64,000 bases of DNA, from the NCBI RefSeq assembly GCF_000336955.1, contig NZ_AOLI01000019.1:615243-679242 (forward strand), in the 5' to 3' direction. Shown here one piece after another: positions 18,028 to 26,932 of the stretch; the first letter of the stretch is position 1; each line of letters begins with the position of its first letter. Below the pieces are notes generated by a model, which saw nothing but the letters and a program-made list of their open reading frames with translations, was not told where the DNA came from and did not search any database. The translations under genes were made by a program, and so were the position numbers. The stretch comes from Haloferax larsenii JCM 13917 (GTDB taxonomy: Archaea > Halobacteriota > Halobacteria > Halobacteriales > Haloferacaceae).

Positions 18028-18384
18028 TCAGACGTACTTCGCGACGACGTTGAGAATCTCGTCGAGTTCGTCGCCCGACAGCGCGTAGCGCTGCTGAGCG
18101 TAGACCGCACGGAGTTCGTCGCGGTTCTCCGGGAGGAGGTCCGCGATTTTGATCGCCGTCGGTGCGTCGACCTTCTCTAACTCGGCGAGCTCCTCGACGA
18201 GTTCACGAGATTCCTCGGGGTCGAGGTGGGCAAACCGGTTGACGTGCTCGATTGCACGCGCCAGCTCGTAGCGCATTTCGCGCTCTTCGTCGGCAGCGCG
18301 GTCGGCCTCGACCTCGGCGAGGAGTTCTTTGACCTCTGAGATGGTCAGATACTCCTCGTCGAGCTTCTCTTTGAAGATGGTCAT
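18028..18384 (-). CDS. rpoF: DNA-directed RNA polymerase subunit Rpo4 (F)
   Basis: A 118-residue homologue of Rpb4/RpoF, which forms the stalk of archaeal RNA polymerase with Rpo7. The helical pattern (LTISEVKELLAEVEADRA, YELARAIEHVNRFAHLDPEE, then LPENRDELRAVYAQQRYALS) fits the family. It starts 3 nt after rpl21e ends, the standard archaeal pairing. Confidence 0.94.
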   Translation of the reverse strand: MTIFKEKLDEEYLTISEVKELLAEVEADRAADEEREMRYELARAIEHVNRFAHLDPEESRELVEELAELEKVDAPTAIKIADLLPENRDELRAVYAQQRYALSGDELDEILNVVAKYV

Positions 18385-18387
18385 CGC

Positions 18388-18678
18388 TTACTGTTGGGCG
18401 CGCAGGTGGGCAGGCCGGACGATGACGGTCTTTTCTTTGCCGCCATCGTTGATCTGGACCTTGAATGCGCGACCCTGCTTACCGACGACCTCACCGGTGA
18501 GACCGTTGAAGCGCGGGTGGAAGCGGCCTTCGCGCACGCTCGGGTCGAGGTTGAGGTGGACCTTCTGACCCTCGTCGAATTCGGCGATAGAGCGCTGCGG
18601 CGGGGAGGTACCGCGTTCGCGTGGTTTGTTCGAAAGCTTTCCTCGCGTCCCCTTCATCGGACCGTTGGAGCTCGGCAT
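18388..18678 (-). CDS. rpl21e: 50S ribosomal protein L21e
   Basis: A 96-residue L21e with the characteristic [15 protein letters not shown]-terminus and [19 protein letters not shown] signature. The ATG at 18678 was chosen because a TATA box lies about 33 nt upstream and the family begins here; the long in-frame extension upstream is antisense to metB and is not coding. Confidence 0.96.
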   Translation of the reverse strand: MPSSNGPMKGTRGKLSNKPRERGTSPPQRSIAEFDEGQKVHLNLDPSVREGRFHPRFNGLTGEVVGKQGRAFKVQINDGGKEKTVIVRPAHLRAQQ

Positions 18679-18707
18679 AGTCGTGAGAACGAGTACTTGC
18701 GTCGCCG

Positions 18708-18716
18708 TTATAAATT
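18708..18716 (-). promoter_or_regulatory. Promoter of rpl21e-rpo4
   Basis: AATTTATAA read on the minus strand is centred about 33 nt before the rpl21e ATG, giving a leader of only a few nucleotides. Confidence 0.6.
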
Positions 18717-18830
18717 GCACGTTACGAACCGCGCGTGTGGGCGAGGCGCGTGGTCGTGTCACACCGTGGTCGGCGGTCGGCAGGCCGTAGTCGGCGGGTC
18801 GGCGGGTCGACGGCGCAGTGAGAGGGACGG

Positions 18831-18838
18831 ACTTAACC
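18831..18838 (+). promoter_or_regulatory. TATA box of metB
   Basis: ACTTAACC is centred 27-28 nt before the metB ATG at 18862, predicting a leaderless transcript. Confidence 0.5.
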
Positions 18839-18861
18839 CGAGTCGGTGCGGCCGTTCGCGT

Positions 18862-20022
18862 ATGGCTGAAGACGAGCGACGCATCGAGACGCGCGCTATC
18901 CACGCCGGACAGGAACCGGACGAGGAGACAGGGGCGCTCATGACGCCCATCTACGCGAACTCGACGTACGCACAGGACGGCCCCGGCGACCACCGCGGCT
19001 ACGAGTACTCGCGCACTGGCAACCCGACGCGGACCGACCTCGAATCGAATCTCGCAGCCCTCGAAGGCGGCGAGTACGGCCGCGCCTTCTCCTCGGGGAT
19101 GGGCGCAATCAACACCGTACTCAACCTGCTCGAAGCGGGCGACCACGTCGTCGCTGGCAACGACGTCTACGGCGGGACCCACCGCATCTTCACGCAGGTC
19201 TACGAGAAGTACGACCTCGAATTCGACTTCGTCGAGACGACCGACCACGACGCCGTCCGCGACGCAGTGCGGGAGGAGACCGAGCTCGTGTGGGTCGAGA
19301 CGCCGACGAACCCCCTCATGCGCGTCAACGACATCAAAGCGCTGGCCGACATCGCCCACGAGGTCGACGCGCTCTGCGCCGTCGACAACACCTTCGCGAC
19401 GCCGTACCTCCAGCGCCCACTCGAACACGGTGCCGACATCGTCTCGCACTCGCTGACGAAGTACCTCGGCGGCCACTCCGACATCGTCGGCGGCGCGCTC
19501 GTCACCGACGACGAGGAACTCGACGAGGAAATCGCGTTCTACCAGAACTCGGTCGGCGCGACGCCCTCGCCGTTCGACTGCTTCCTCGTTCTCCGCGGGA
19601 CGAAGACGCTCCCCGTTCGAATGGACCGTCACTGCGACAACGCCCGCGAACTCGCTGCGTGGCTCGACGACCACGAGGCCGTCTCTGAAGTTTTCTATCC
19701 CGGTCTCGACTCGCACCCGCAGCACGACCTCGCGGCCGAACAGATGGACGACTTCGGCGGCATGCTCTCGTTCGAACTCGACGGCACGCTCGACCAAGCG
19801 TCCACCGTCGTCGAGGAGACGGAGGTGTTCACCCTCGCCGAGAGTCTCGGTGGCGTCGAGAGCCTCATCGAACAGCCCGCTGCGATGACGCACGCGGCTA
19901 TTCCCCGTGAGGAGCGCCTCGAAGCTGGCCTGACCGACGGCCTCATCCGAGTCTCTGTCGGTATCGAACACGTCGATGACATGAAAGCCGACCTCGAACA
20001 GGCGTTCGACGCCGCATTCTGA
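18862..20022 (+). CDS. metB: Cystathionine gamma-synthase/lyase family PLP enzyme
   Basis: A 386-residue Cys/Met-metabolism PLP enzyme. [20 protein letters not shown] is the usual N-terminus, [11 protein letters not shown] the substrate loop, and the PLP lysine is in [17 protein letters not shown] (near residue 200). The C-terminal [18 protein letters not shown] is typical. It could be a cystathionine gamma-synthase, gamma-lyase or O-acylhomoserine sulfhydrylase, which sequence reading alone does not separate. The split MetE genes lie 4 kb away. Confidence 0.92.
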   Translation: MAEDERRIETRAIHAGQEPDEETGALMTPIYANSTYAQDGPGDHRGYEYSRTGNPTRTDLESNLAALEGGEYGRAFSSGMGAINTVLNLLEAGDHVVAGNDVYGGTHRIFTQVYEKYDLEFDFVETTDHDAVRDAVREETELVWVETPTNPLMRVNDIKALADIAHEVDALCAVDNTFATPYLQRPLEHGADIVSHSLTKYLGGHSDIVGGALVTDDEELDEEIAFYQNSVGATPSPFDCFLVLRGTKTLPVRMDRHCDNARELAAWLDDHEAVSEVFYPGLDSHPQHDLAAEQMDDFGGMLSFELDGTLDQASTVVEETEVFTLAESLGGVESLIEQPAAMTHAAIPREERLEAGLTDGLIRVSVGIEHVDDMKADLEQAFDAAF

Positions 20023-20148
20023 GGGACACGACCCTCTTTTTGAATTGTTTAGACGCGGTCTAGAAGTCCTGTAAGTCTCGTATTCGGTTATTTTCGCGTC
20101 GTGGGAACCCGAGTAAGGGTTATTGAGTGTGACGGACAATCACTAGCT

Positions 20149-20406
20149 ATGTCTCAAGAGTCCGTGTCCGTGAGTGGAGAGGTACTACAGAGTCAACAGT
20201 CTACGGAGCCGACCGAGCACGTCGACGTGGACTCCGACGAACACGCGGAGTCGAGTCACAAGGCCGAACAGTTCGGCGTCGGCCTCTCGATTGGGTTCCT
20301 TCTCGGCGGCATCAGTGGCGTCGCCGTCGGGTCGTTCCCGGTGGCGATACTGCTCGGGCTCTCGCTTGGCGTCGTGCTCGGTCTCTACATGATGGAGCGC
20401 CGCTGA
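20149..20406 (+). CDS. Small membrane protein, glycine-rich
   Basis: An 85-residue protein with a Ser/Glu-rich, negatively charged N-terminus (about 40 residues) and a C-terminal hydrophobic hairpin of two helices (VGLSIGFLLGGISGVAVG, then VAILLGLSLGVVLGLYM) rich in small residues. This resembles glycine-zipper membrane proteins. The ATG at 20149 follows GGGTTATTGAG, a weak TATA-like element about 28 nt upstream. No function is assignable. Confidence 0.7.
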   Translation: MSQESVSVSGEVLQSQQSTEPTEHVDVDSDEHAESSHKAEQFGVGLSIGFLLGGISGVAVGSFPVAILLGLSLGVVLGLYMMERR

Positions 20407-20504
20407 CCGACCGTCGCGACCCACGGCGGGCATCGAGTCGAACGAAAAGCTGCCCGGCGCAGCCGCTCTGCGGCATGGAGTTTTTGAAAAGGTCGGACGT
20501 CAGT

Positions 20505-20771
20505 TCAGATACGGCCGACGTTTTCGACAGAGACGCTTTCGACACCGTCGACTTCGGTGAACGCCTCTTCGACAGCTTCGGTGCCACCGGCATCGTCGGG
20601 GACGATGACCGTCGGCAGGAGGGCGACGAGACCGAACGCGACGTCGTCGCGCTCGAAGCCCTTGATCTTGGCTCCCTCGGGGAGGGAATCTTCGAGCTTG
20701 TCCTCGAGGTCGTCGAGGTCCAGCTCGGGGCTGTTCGGCATGACCTTGATTTTAGCAGCTACTTTTCCCAT
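20505..20771 (-). CDS. ef1b: Translation elongation factor aEF-1beta
   Basis: An 88-residue nucleotide-exchange factor for aEF-1alpha. [20 protein letters not shown] and the central [20 protein letters not shown] match the archaeal family, which consists only of the catalytic C-terminal domain of the eukaryotic protein. The ATG at 20771 is 2 nt after the stop of the zinc microprotein gene, so both come from one transcript. Confidence 0.95.
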   Translation of the reverse strand: MGKVAAKIKVMPNSPELDLDDLEDKLEDSLPEGAKIKGFERDDVAFGLVALLPTVIVPDDAGGTEAVEEAFTEVDGVESVSVENVGRI

Positions 20772-20773
20772 CG

Positions 20774-20953
20774 TTATGGACCCAGGAAACTGCAGTCGGG
20801 GCACTCGTAGAGGTTACTCTGCTTGCGGCACTTGGAACAACGCGAAATCTCCTTGCCACAATCCGGACACTTGAACGTCGCGGCGCTCATGCCGGCAATG
20901 TTGATGCCACAGGACACGCACTGGTGAGCGTGTCGCTGTTCTGCCTCGCTCAT
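20774..20953 (-). CDS. Zinc-finger microprotein of the HVO_2753 type, 59 aa
   Basis: A 59-residue protein with four C(P)XCG-like knuckles (CVSCG, CPDCG, CSKC, CPDCS), enough for two zinc sites. Its length, motifs and place before EF-1beta match HVO_2753 of H. volcanii, a microprotein whose structure binds zinc and whose deletion affects swarming and biofilm formation (recalled from the literature, not checked here). A TATA box with exact leaderless spacing fixes the start at 20953. It heads the operon with ef1b. Confidence 0.9.
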   Translation of the reverse strand: MSEAEQRHAHQCVSCGINIAGMSAATFKCPDCGKEISRCSKCRKQSNLYECPDCSFLGP

Positions 20954-20973
20954 ACGATGACTAACCGAGGCGC

Positions 20974-20985
20974 GACTTTTAACCG
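20974..20985 (-). promoter_or_regulatory. Promoter of the zinc microprotein-ef1b operon
   Basis: Read on the minus strand it is ACGGTTAAAAGTCG; the TTAAAA is centred 26-27 nt before the ATG. It is nearly identical to the rpl11 promoter. Confidence 0.65.
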
Positions 20986-21044
20986 TTGTCTTTCCGGGTT
21001 CCAGATGGTGTGTCGCGGTCACACGCTTCCCGGCAGGGATGTCC

Positions 21045-22271
21045 TCATCCGAGTGCGAGCGGTGTCACGAGCACGCACATCAGGTGGACGCGCCGACATC
21101 CGAGCCGCGGCGGAAGGTGTCCGACGGCGGCGGCGACGACGAGCACCACGACGCCAACGGCGCCCGCGAACGCCCACGACAAGGCGACGAGGAAGACACA
21201 GACCACCGCGACGAGTCGCCGTTGGTCGAGTCGCCCGACGAGTGCCAACACGCGGTCGCCGAGCGTTGGGACGAGGAGCGCCCCGCAGACGCCCGCGACG
21301 AGGGTGACGGGGAGTGCAATCGAGAGTCGCGACGGGAGGTCGGCCGCCACGAGGGCCACGAGCGCACCAGTTCGCGGCGTCCCCAACCCGGCCAACGCGA
21401 AGAGCGCGAACACTGACGTCGCTGTTGTCGCGGCGCTCGTGGCCACGACGTACGACCGCGCGGCTGTATCTTGGTCGGCACTCGGCAGTGCAGCCAACGC
21501 GAGCGTCCCCGCCACGCCGGCGGAGACACCCGGCAGGTACCCGACGAACGCACCGCCGCCGCTTCCGGCGAAGATGCTCCGCGCGAGCGTGGCCGGGGAT
21601 ATCGCAAGCGCGGCATTCCCCTGTGGTGGCACTCCCGCCCCGTCTTTCGCGTCGAGGAGGACGGGAACGCCGAACAATCCGGCGAACAGCGGGCTCAACA
21701 GTCCGCCGACTGGAAGCGGCCCATTCGTGGGCCAATCGAGGACAGCAAGCCCCAGTGCCGATGCGGCGACGACGGTGACGACCGCGGCCACGCGCGCTCG
21801 CGTCGACGCTTCGGTCCACACGAGCGCGACCACGACTGCGAGTAAGACTGCCCAGAGGTACTCACGAATTACCGGGTAGACCTGCGTCGCCGCCGCCGTG
21901 AACGGGACTGCAATCGGAACGGCGAGACACAGCGCGACGCCGCTTCCGACAGCCGAGAGACGGAGCGCCTCGCGTCCGCGCCCGCCGAGGACGAGCCGGT
22001 GTCCCGGCAGCGACCCGGCTGCGAGTCCTGCGTCGGGGACGCCGAGCGCGAGCGACGGAACGATATCGAGGAAGGTGTGGACGGTCGCGGCCGCGAGGAC
22101 TGCTGCTGCGACGGCCGTCGGTGGGCCCGGAACGCGAGCCGCGACACTCGCCACGAGGAGTGCGAAGGCGTTCGCGTGAAGCCCCGGCACGAGCCCGGAA
22201 CACGTGCCGAGGAGGATACCCACGGCGACGCCCGCGAAGACGGATACGTCCGAACCGAGCATCTCCCACAT
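21045..22271 (-). CDS. TctA-like/DUF112 permease family membrane protein
   Basis: A 408-residue hydrophobic protein with about ten or more transmembrane helices. The N-terminal [21 protein letters not shown] and the internal [19 protein letters not shown] are the paired glycine/proline-rich loops of the TctA group, suggesting two homologous halves. TctA subunits normally work with TctB and a periplasmic TctC, neither of which is nearby. Archaeal stand-alone members have no established substrate. It lies alone between two translation operons. Confidence 0.8.
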   Translation of the reverse strand: MWEMLGSDVSVFAGVAVGILLGTCSGLVPGLHANAFALLVASVAARVPGPPTAVAAAVLAAATVHTFLDIVPSLALGVPDAGLAAGSLPGHRLVLGGRGREALRLSAVGSGVALCLAVPIAVPFTAAATQVYPVIREYLWAVLLAVVVALVWTEASTRARVAAVVTVVAASALGLAVLDWPTNGPLPVGGLLSPLFAGLFGVPVLLDAKDGAGVPPQGNAALAISPATLARSIFAGSGGGAFVGYLPGVSAGVAGTLALAALPSADQDTAARSYVVATSAATTATSVFALFALAGLGTPRTGALVALVAADLPSRLSIALPVTLVAGVCGALLVPTLGDRVLALVGRLDQRRLVAVVCVFLVALSWAFAGAVGVVVLVVAAAVGHLPPRLGCRRVHLMCVLVTPLALG

Positions 22272-22381
22272 CGGACCGCGATGGCCCCGGCTTGGGATAT
22301 GAAGCTACGCCGTCGGTCGACACAAACTGGAGCGAGCGCTGTCGCTCTGCGCGCAGTGTCGAAAGAAATCAGAGTTGTTCG

Positions 22382-22415
22382 ACGAGTTACGCCGCGTGTG
22401 CGGCGGAAGACTCGT
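22382..22415 (-). terminator. Hairpin after rpl12
   Basis: Within 40 nt of the rpl12 stop the RNA can fold ACGAGT...CCGCCGC-acac-GCGGCG...ACTCGT, followed by CTGATTTCTTTCG. This probably ends the L1-L10-L12 transcript. Confidence 0.55.
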
Positions 22416-22420
22416 GGCGT

Positions 22421-22756
22421 TTAACCGAAGAGCGCGCCGAGGCCTTCGCCGTCTGCCTCTTCGTCTTCGTCGTCGCCTTCGTCTTCGTCGGCAGCCTCTT
22501 CTTCGGCTGCGTCGGCTTCGTCGTCGTCGTCAGCCGTCTCGACTTCGCCACCAGCGCCGCCCGCAGCGGGAGCGGGGGCAGCGGCGGCCGTCTCGATGGC
22601 CTCTTCGATGTCGACGTCCTCGAGCGCGGCGACGAGCGCCTTGACACGGGACTCTTCGACATCGACACCGGCAGCGTCGAGCACTGCGGTGATGTTCTCT
22701 TCGTTGATCTCTTCGTCCGTCTCGTTCAGGATGAGAGCAGCGTAGACGTATTCCAT
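22421..22756 (-). CDS. rpl12: 50S ribosomal protein L12 (P1)
   Basis: A 111-residue archaeal stalk protein. [22 protein letters not shown] is the dimerisation domain, followed by an Ala/Pro/Gly hinge and a very acidic tail ending EGLGALFG, the factor-binding peptide. It is last in rpl1-rpl10-rpl12, 24 nt after rpl10. Confidence 0.98.
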   Translation of the reverse strand: MEYVYAALILNETDEEINEENITAVLDAAGVDVEESRVKALVAALEDVDIEEAIETAAAAPAPAAGGAGGEVETADDDDEADAAEEEAADEDEGDDEDEEADGEGLGALFG

Positions 22757-22780
22757 TGTTGTGTTCCTCGTAGTGTGTTG

Positions 22781-23821
22781 TTAGAACAGAGAGCCGAGCG
22801 CGTCGCCTGCGTCTTCGTCGCCGTCGTCATCGTCGGCGTCCTCGTCAGCATCGGCGTCCGCTTCGGTCTCTGCGGGTTCTTCGTCAGTCGATTCTTCTTC
22901 CTCTGCGGCGGGCGCGCTAGGCGCGGAGACGCCGCGGAGTTCCTCGGGAAGCGCCTCTTCGTCGTCGATCTGTGCGGCGAGCGCCCGAAGCTGGGCGTCT
23001 GCCTTCGAGACGAGTTCCGGCATGAAGTCCGGACTCTCGATGTTCGCGAACAGACCGACGGATTTGGCTTCGCCAGTCGCCTTCGCGATGAGCGTCGGCG
23101 CGGTCTGGGCGGTCGGGTAGACCGCGTTGACCGAGAGGTTCGTCGCGGCGGCGACGGCCGACTGGATGTCGGCGCGGTACTCGTCCACGTCGATTTCGAG
23201 TTCGTCGGGTTCGAACAGGACGCCTTCGGAGAAGACGCCACGAAGGTCGAGACCGACCTCCTTGGGTTCGATACCGAGTTCGGCGAGAACGTTGGAGAGT
23301 TCCTCGGAGACTTCCTCGCCCTCGTCGAGGACCTGGGAGTCTTCGGTCACCTTGATGGAGCCGTCCATAATGCGCGCGGACGCACCGACCTGCTGGAGTT
23401 CGCCAACGAACGGACCCGGGTCCACACCCGTGTCACCCTCGGGGATGACGATGTCGTTCGGAGCGACCTCACCAGCGTTGATGGGCGCGGGCGTCTTCGA
23501 CGCTTCGAGCTCCTTGAACAGCGCGAACGGATTGTCGTTCGTGCCGATGAGCGCCACCTGTCCGGCGACGTACTCTTTGAGTTCCTCGAATCCGTCGTCG
23601 ACTTCGTCGAGCGCGCGGTTCACGAGCGTGTTACGGCTCATGCGCACCTGGGCCGAGCCGTGCAGCTCGCGGCGCATGGCCTGGAGCTGTCGGCTCGGGA
23701 TGCCCGCGACGCCCACGACGCCGACGGATTCGTAGCCTTCGATGAAGTCGACGAGTTCGTCGACTTCTTCACGCTTCCACTGAGGGATCTCTTCCGTCTG
23801 TCGGACACCGGACTCGCTCAT
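22781..23821 (-). CDS. rpl10: 50S ribosomal protein L10 (P0)
   Basis: A 346-residue stalk base protein. [30 protein letters not shown] and [14 protein letters not shown] are the rRNA-binding domain, and the C-terminal acidic region ends ALGSLF, the same factor-binding signature as L12. It overlaps the rpl1 stop by 4 nt. Length is normal for haloarchaeal P0. Confidence 0.97.
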   Translation of the reverse strand: MSESGVRQTEEIPQWKREEVDELVDFIEGYESVGVVGVAGIPSRQLQAMRRELHGSAQVRMSRNTLVNRALDEVDDGFEELKEYVAGQVALIGTNDNPFALFKELEASKTPAPINAGEVAPNDIVIPEGDTGVDPGPFVGELQQVGASARIMDGSIKVTEDSQVLDEGEEVSEELSNVLAELGIEPKEVGLDLRGVFSEGVLFEPDELEIDVDEYRADIQSAVAAATNLSVNAVYPTAQTAPTLIAKATGEAKSVGLFANIESPDFMPELVSKADAQLRALAAQIDDEEALPEELRGVSAPSAPAAEEEESTDEEPAETEADADADEDADDDDGDEDAGDALGSLF

Positions 23822-24456
23822 GCGGGCACCTCCACGGATGGGCCCATCGTGGTCTTCACGAAGACCGAGTCGATGTTCAGGGGACCCTTTTCGAGGGTCG
23901 CCTCGAGACGACGGATGATGACGTCGATGTTCTCCGCAATCGAGTCAGGATCCATGTCGTCCGCGCCGACACGCGTGTGGAACGTGCGTCGGTCGCGGGA
24001 GCGGAGTTGCACCGTGTTCTTCATCCGATTCACCGTCTCGGCGACGTCGTCATCAGGCTGAAGCGGGGTCGGCATCTTACCGCGGGGACCGAGGACGGTA
24101 CCAAGGTAGCGACCGATGTCCTGCATCAGTGCTGCCTCGGCAACGAAGAAGTCGGTCTCGTCGGCAAGGTCCTTCGCCGCATCGGTGTCGTCACCGAGGT
24201 CTTCGAGCTCGTCGGGCCCGAGAACCTCGTCGGCGACACTCTCAGCTTGGAGCGCGGTCTCACCGGTCGCGAACACCACAATCTGGGTGTCTTGGCCGGT
24301 GCCAGACGGGAGCACGATGCTCTCGTCAACACGCTTTGACGGGTCGTTAAGATCCAAATCGCGCAGGTTCACGGCGAGGTCAACCGTTTCGCGGAAGTTC
24401 CGCCCGGGTGCCTCGTCGAGTGCGCGAGAGACTGCGTCAACTATTGTATCTGCCAT
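23818..24456 (-). CDS. rpl1: 50S ribosomal protein L1
   Basis: A 212-residue L1, which binds helices 76-78 of 23S rRNA and often represses its own m[29 protein letters not shown] and [17 protein letters not shown] are family signatures. The start has a strong Shine-Dalgarno GGAGGTGA 5 nt upstream and a structured leader. Confidence 0.97.
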   Translation of the reverse strand: MADTIVDAVSRALDEAPGRNFRETVDLAVNLRDLDLNDPSKRVDESIVLPSGTGQDTQIVVFATGETALQAESVADEVLGPDELEDLGDDTDAAKDLADETDFFVAEAALMQDIGRYLGTVLGPRGKMPTPLQPDDDVAETVNRMKNTVQLRSRDRRTFHTRVGADDMDPDSIAENIDVIIRRLEATLEKGPLNIDSVFVKTTMGPSVEVPA

Positions 24457-24457
24457 T

Positions 24458-24492
24458 ATTCACCTCCGTAGTACGCAGGATTGCTCCTACGG
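24458..24492 (-). promoter_or_regulatory. rpl1 leader: Shine-Dalgarno and possible L1-binding hairpin
   Basis: The leader RNA pairs CCGTAG (24492-24487) with CUACGG (24471-24466). The 3' arm shares two bases with the Shine-Dalgarno GGAGGUG (24467-24461). An inner GGA-GCAA-UCC stem and an asymmetric internal loop resemble the short-stem L1 site. Autoregulation of L1 operons through leader mimics of the 23S site is known in halophiles. Confidence 0.5.
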
Positions 24493-24543
24493 GTCAGTGA
24501 AACAGGCTGCTGCCTGCCTCGTCCGGCAGGACGAGTAGGCTCG

Positions 24544-24551
24544 ACTTAAGT
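24544..24551 (-). promoter_or_regulatory. Promoter of rpl1-rpl10-rpl12
   Basis: ACTTAAGT predicts transcription from about 24521 and a leader near 65 nt, unlike the leaderless rpl11 gene just upstream. A 7-bp palindrome (24518-24535) overlaps the predicted start. Confidence 0.5.
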
Positions 24552-24569
24552 CCGTCGAAGAAAGGGCGT

Positions 24570-24595
24570 CGAAACGCCCGAATTCGGGCGTTTCG
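24570..24595. repeat. Perfect 26-bp palindrome between rpl11 and rpl1
   Basis: The sequence CGAAACGCCCGAA is followed immediately by its exact reverse complement. It lies 117 bp after the rpl11 stop and 20 bp before the rpl1 TATA box. It may be the rpl11 terminator stem or a protein-binding site. Confidence 0.7.
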
Positions 24596-24711
24596 CGTGG
24601 CAAGAGACCACACGCGGACTGCGCAGCCGCTGGCCGCGACGTGGTGGAGAGGAGAAAACGGGTCGAGAGAACCGACCCGACGGAAAGGGCGATTCGACGC
24701 GGTCGAGACGA

Positions 24712-25191
24712 TTATTCGTCGTCGAACTGGTCGTCGAACTCGCCGCCGTCGATACGCTCCTTGAATTCACGAGCGTCCTCGCCCTCGATGGTGACGCCGA
24801 GAGACGCACACGTCCCGGCGACTTCCTTCGAGGCGTTCTTGAGGTCGTACGCGAGCAGGTCAGAGGACTTCTGCTCGGCGACCTTCTTCAGCTGTTCGAT
24901 GGACATGTCGGCGACGAAGTCCTTCTGGGGTTCGCCGCTGCCGGTGTCGAATCCGACTTCGTCCTTGACGAGTGCAGCCGTCGGTGGGACACCGACTTCG
25001 ATAGAGAACGAGCCGTCGTCCTCGTACTCGACGGTAACGGGCACTTCCATGCCGTCGAACGCTGCCGTCTGGTCGTTAATCTGGTTGACGACGTCCTGCA
25101 CGTCGACGGGGGTCGGGCCGAGTTCCGGGCCGAGCGGCGGGCCGGGGTTCGCCTTCCCGCCGGGAACGAGTACTTCGATAGTTCCAGCCAT
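24712..25191 (-). CDS. rpl11: 50S ribosomal protein L11
   Basis: A 159-residue L11. The N-terminal domain has PGGKANPGPPLGPELGPTPV and the C-terminal rRNA-binding domain ends DAREFKERIDGG. The ATG at 25191 is preferred: a TATA box is 26-27 nt upstream and the family begins MAGTIEV. It is a separate leaderless transcript from rpl1-rpl10-rpl12. Confidence 0.97.
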   Translation of the reverse strand: MAGTIEVLVPGGKANPGPPLGPELGPTPVDVQDVVNQINDQTAAFDGMEVPVTVEYEDDGSFSIEVGVPPTAALVKDEVGFDTGSGEPQKDFVADMSIEQLKKVAEQKSSDLLAYDLKNASKEVAGTCASLGVTIEGEDAREFKERIDGGEFDDQFDDE

Positions 25192-25211
25192 ACGTGGAAA
25201 CACCGTGTGGC

Positions 25212-25223
25212 GACTTTTAACGG
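25212..25223 (-). promoter_or_regulatory. Promoter of rpl11
   Basis: CCGTTAAAAGTCG on the minus strand, TTAAAA centred 26-27 nt before the ATG. It differs by one base from the zinc microprotein-ef1b promoter. Confidence 0.65.
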
Positions 25224-25357
25224 TTTTCTTTCGCCCGGAGATGTATGAGAAGACTACGCACGGCGGCGGCAGCAACCCCGTCGCGCGCGATTTGGTCGGC
25301 TATGCACCAGCTGGCTCGGGTCGGGGGCCGCTCGCGGTACAGGATGACGCCGGGGGG

Positions 25358-26422
25358 TTACAGGTCGACGCCGAAGGAGTCCACGTCGCCAGCGAGTTCC
25401 GCCATCGCGCCGAGGAGTGCCGCCACGTCGTCGAGGTCGTCGGTCGAGACGACTTCGACGGGCGTGTGCATGTAGCGGTTCGGAATGCCGATGTTGAGCG
25501 ACGGAATGCCGGAGCGACTCGTGTAGAAGGCGTCGGCGTCGGTGCCGGTGTAGCTCCCGGCAGCCTGCAGTTGGACGTCGATGTCTGCCTCGGTCGCAGC
25601 GTCGCGGGCGAGCGAGACGACGTTCGGATGGTTGGCGCTGCCGCGGGAGACGACCGGTCCCTCACCGAGTTCGATTGGACCTTTCGCCTTGCCCGGCACG
25701 TCCGGGTTGTCCGTCGCGTGGGTCACGTCGACCGCGACCATCGCGTCGGGGTCGAGGTCGTAGCCGACCATCTTCGCACCCTGTACGCCGACTTCCTCTT
25801 GGACCGTACTGACGGCGTAAACCGTCGCGTCCACGTCGTTTTCGACGGCGGCGCGAAGCCCTTCGGCGGCCGACCACGTGCCGACGCGGTTGTCCATTCC
25901 GTTGGCCGCGACGCGGTCGCCCGCGAGGTCGCGCACTCGGGCTTCGACCGTCACGGGGTCGCCGACTTCGACGTAGTCTTTGGCCTCGCCCTTGGTGGTC
26001 GCGCCGATGTCGACGAACTGCTCTTCGAGGTCGTCGTACTCTTCGCTGCCGGTGTCCCGGAGGTGAATCGCGGTCTGGCCGATGACGCCGGAGACGTCGC
26101 CGTCGTCGGTGTGGACCGTGACGTGCTGGCCTTTCGAGACGGTGCGGTCAGCGCCGCCAATCGCGTCGATGCGGATGAATCCGTTGTCGTCGATGTCGCG
26201 GACGATGTAGCCAATCTGGTCGGCGTGGCCGGTAAAGGCGATTTCGGGGCCGGTCCCGGACCCTTCGTGGACGGCGACGGCGTTTCCGTAGGCGTCGACC
26301 GTCACGTCGTCGGCGAACTGCGAAACGTAGTCGACCCACACGCGCTGGCCGTCGATTTCGTAACCAGACGGGCTGGGAGTCGTCAGCAAATCGTCGAGGA
26401 AGGCACGGCGGTCTTCGTCCAT
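25358..26422 (-). CDS. M42-family metallo-aminopeptidase
   Basis: A 354-residue M42 peptidase, related to tetrahedral TET aminopeptidases. Metal-site motifs are AFTGHADQIGYIV (His and Asp near 70), GMDNRVG (Asp about 175), STVQEEVGVQGA (Glu-Glu about 205) and the late PNRYMHTPVEVV (His about 320). It would trim peptides produced by the proteasome. Some relatives are annotated as endoglucanases on weak evidence. It is a single gene with its own promoter region. Confidence 0.92.
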   Translation of the reverse strand: MDEDRRAFLDDLLTTPSPSGYEIDGQRVWVDYVSQFADDVTVDAYGNAVAVHEGSGTGPEIAFTGHADQIGYIVRDIDDNGFIRIDAIGGADRTVSKGQHVTVHTDDGDVSGVIGQTAIHLRDTGSEEYDDLEEQFVDIGATTKGEAKDYVEVGDPVTVEARVRDLAGDRVAANGMDNRVGTWSAAEGLRAAVENDVDATVYAVSTVQEEVGVQGAKMVGYDLDPDAMVAVDVTHATDNPDVPGKAKGPIELGEGPVVSRGSANHPNVVSLARDAATEADIDVQLQAAGSYTGTDADAFYTSRSGIPSLNIGIPNRYMHTPVEVVSTDDLDDVAALLGAMAELAGDVDSFGVDL

Positions 26423-26515
26423 AGAGAGACCTCATTGGTCGTCCGTGAAGAACACAGCGAAAGTGTGCCGCACCGACGCGTTCGCCGCAACGACTATCTC
26501 GTTTGTGAGCGTAGT

Positions 26516-26833
26516 ATGAGTATGGCCGATTTTACCCTCTTCGAGGTGCACCTGCACGACGGATTCGAGTTCAGCCCGACCAACCGCGCACCACTCATGG
26601 GCGCCCAAGACGAATCAGATGACGACTACGACGTGGAGTTCGAAGACGACGCCGAAGTCGACTACGAAGCCGAATACGAATCGGCGTCCGGGAGCGGGTC
26701 CAAGATGGGCCTCCTGTTCGGTCTCGTCCTGCTCATCGGCATCGCCGCCGGCGTCCGCTACCTCCGTGGCGGCGACGACCTCGACGAACTCGCCGACCTC
26801 GACGAGCGCGAGGAAGTCGAACTTGGTGCCTGA
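26516..26833 (+). CDS. Acidic single-pass membrane protein
   Basis: A 105-residue protein starting MSMADFTLFEVHLHDGFEF; the second ATG at 26522 is equally possible. A highly acidic stretch (residues about 35-60, mostly Asp/Glu) precedes one transmembrane helix (MGLLFGLVLLIGIAAGVRYL) and a short acidic C-terminus. I do not recognise a family or catalytic motif. It lies divergent from the M42 peptidase and before mvk. Confidence 0.7.
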   Translation: MSMADFTLFEVHLHDGFEFSPTNRAPLMGAQDESDDDYDVEFEDDAEVDYEAEYESASGSGSKMGLLFGLVLLIGIAAGVRYLRGGDDLDELADLDEREEVELGA

Positions 26834-26900
26834 GCGCGCAGTACACCCTCATTTTGTTCGGCGGGCGATGTCGTAACACAGTGGCGACACCGGTCGGATA

Positions 26901-26910
26901 CGCTTAAGCG
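26901..26910 (+). promoter_or_regulatory. TATA box of mvk-ipk
   Basis: CGCTTAAGCG is centred 27-28 nt before the mvk ATG at 26933, indicating a leaderless operon. Confidence 0.55.
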
Positions 26911-26932
26911 AGTCCCACAGAAAGCCCGGAAC

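Noticed and set aside
18388..20139. 583-codon minus-strand frame
   Set aside because: The first ~487 codons are antisense to metB. Only the last 96 codons, L21e, are real, supported by a TATA box and the family start.
22121..24061. 646-codon plus-strand frame over rpl12-rpl10-rpl1
   Set aside because: It is the complement of conserved ribosomal protein genes.
24641..26833. 730-codon open frame on the plus strand
   Set aside because: Only the last ~105 codons read as a haloarchaeal protein. The rest is antisense to rpl11 and the M42 peptidase and is open only because of GC-rich codon use.
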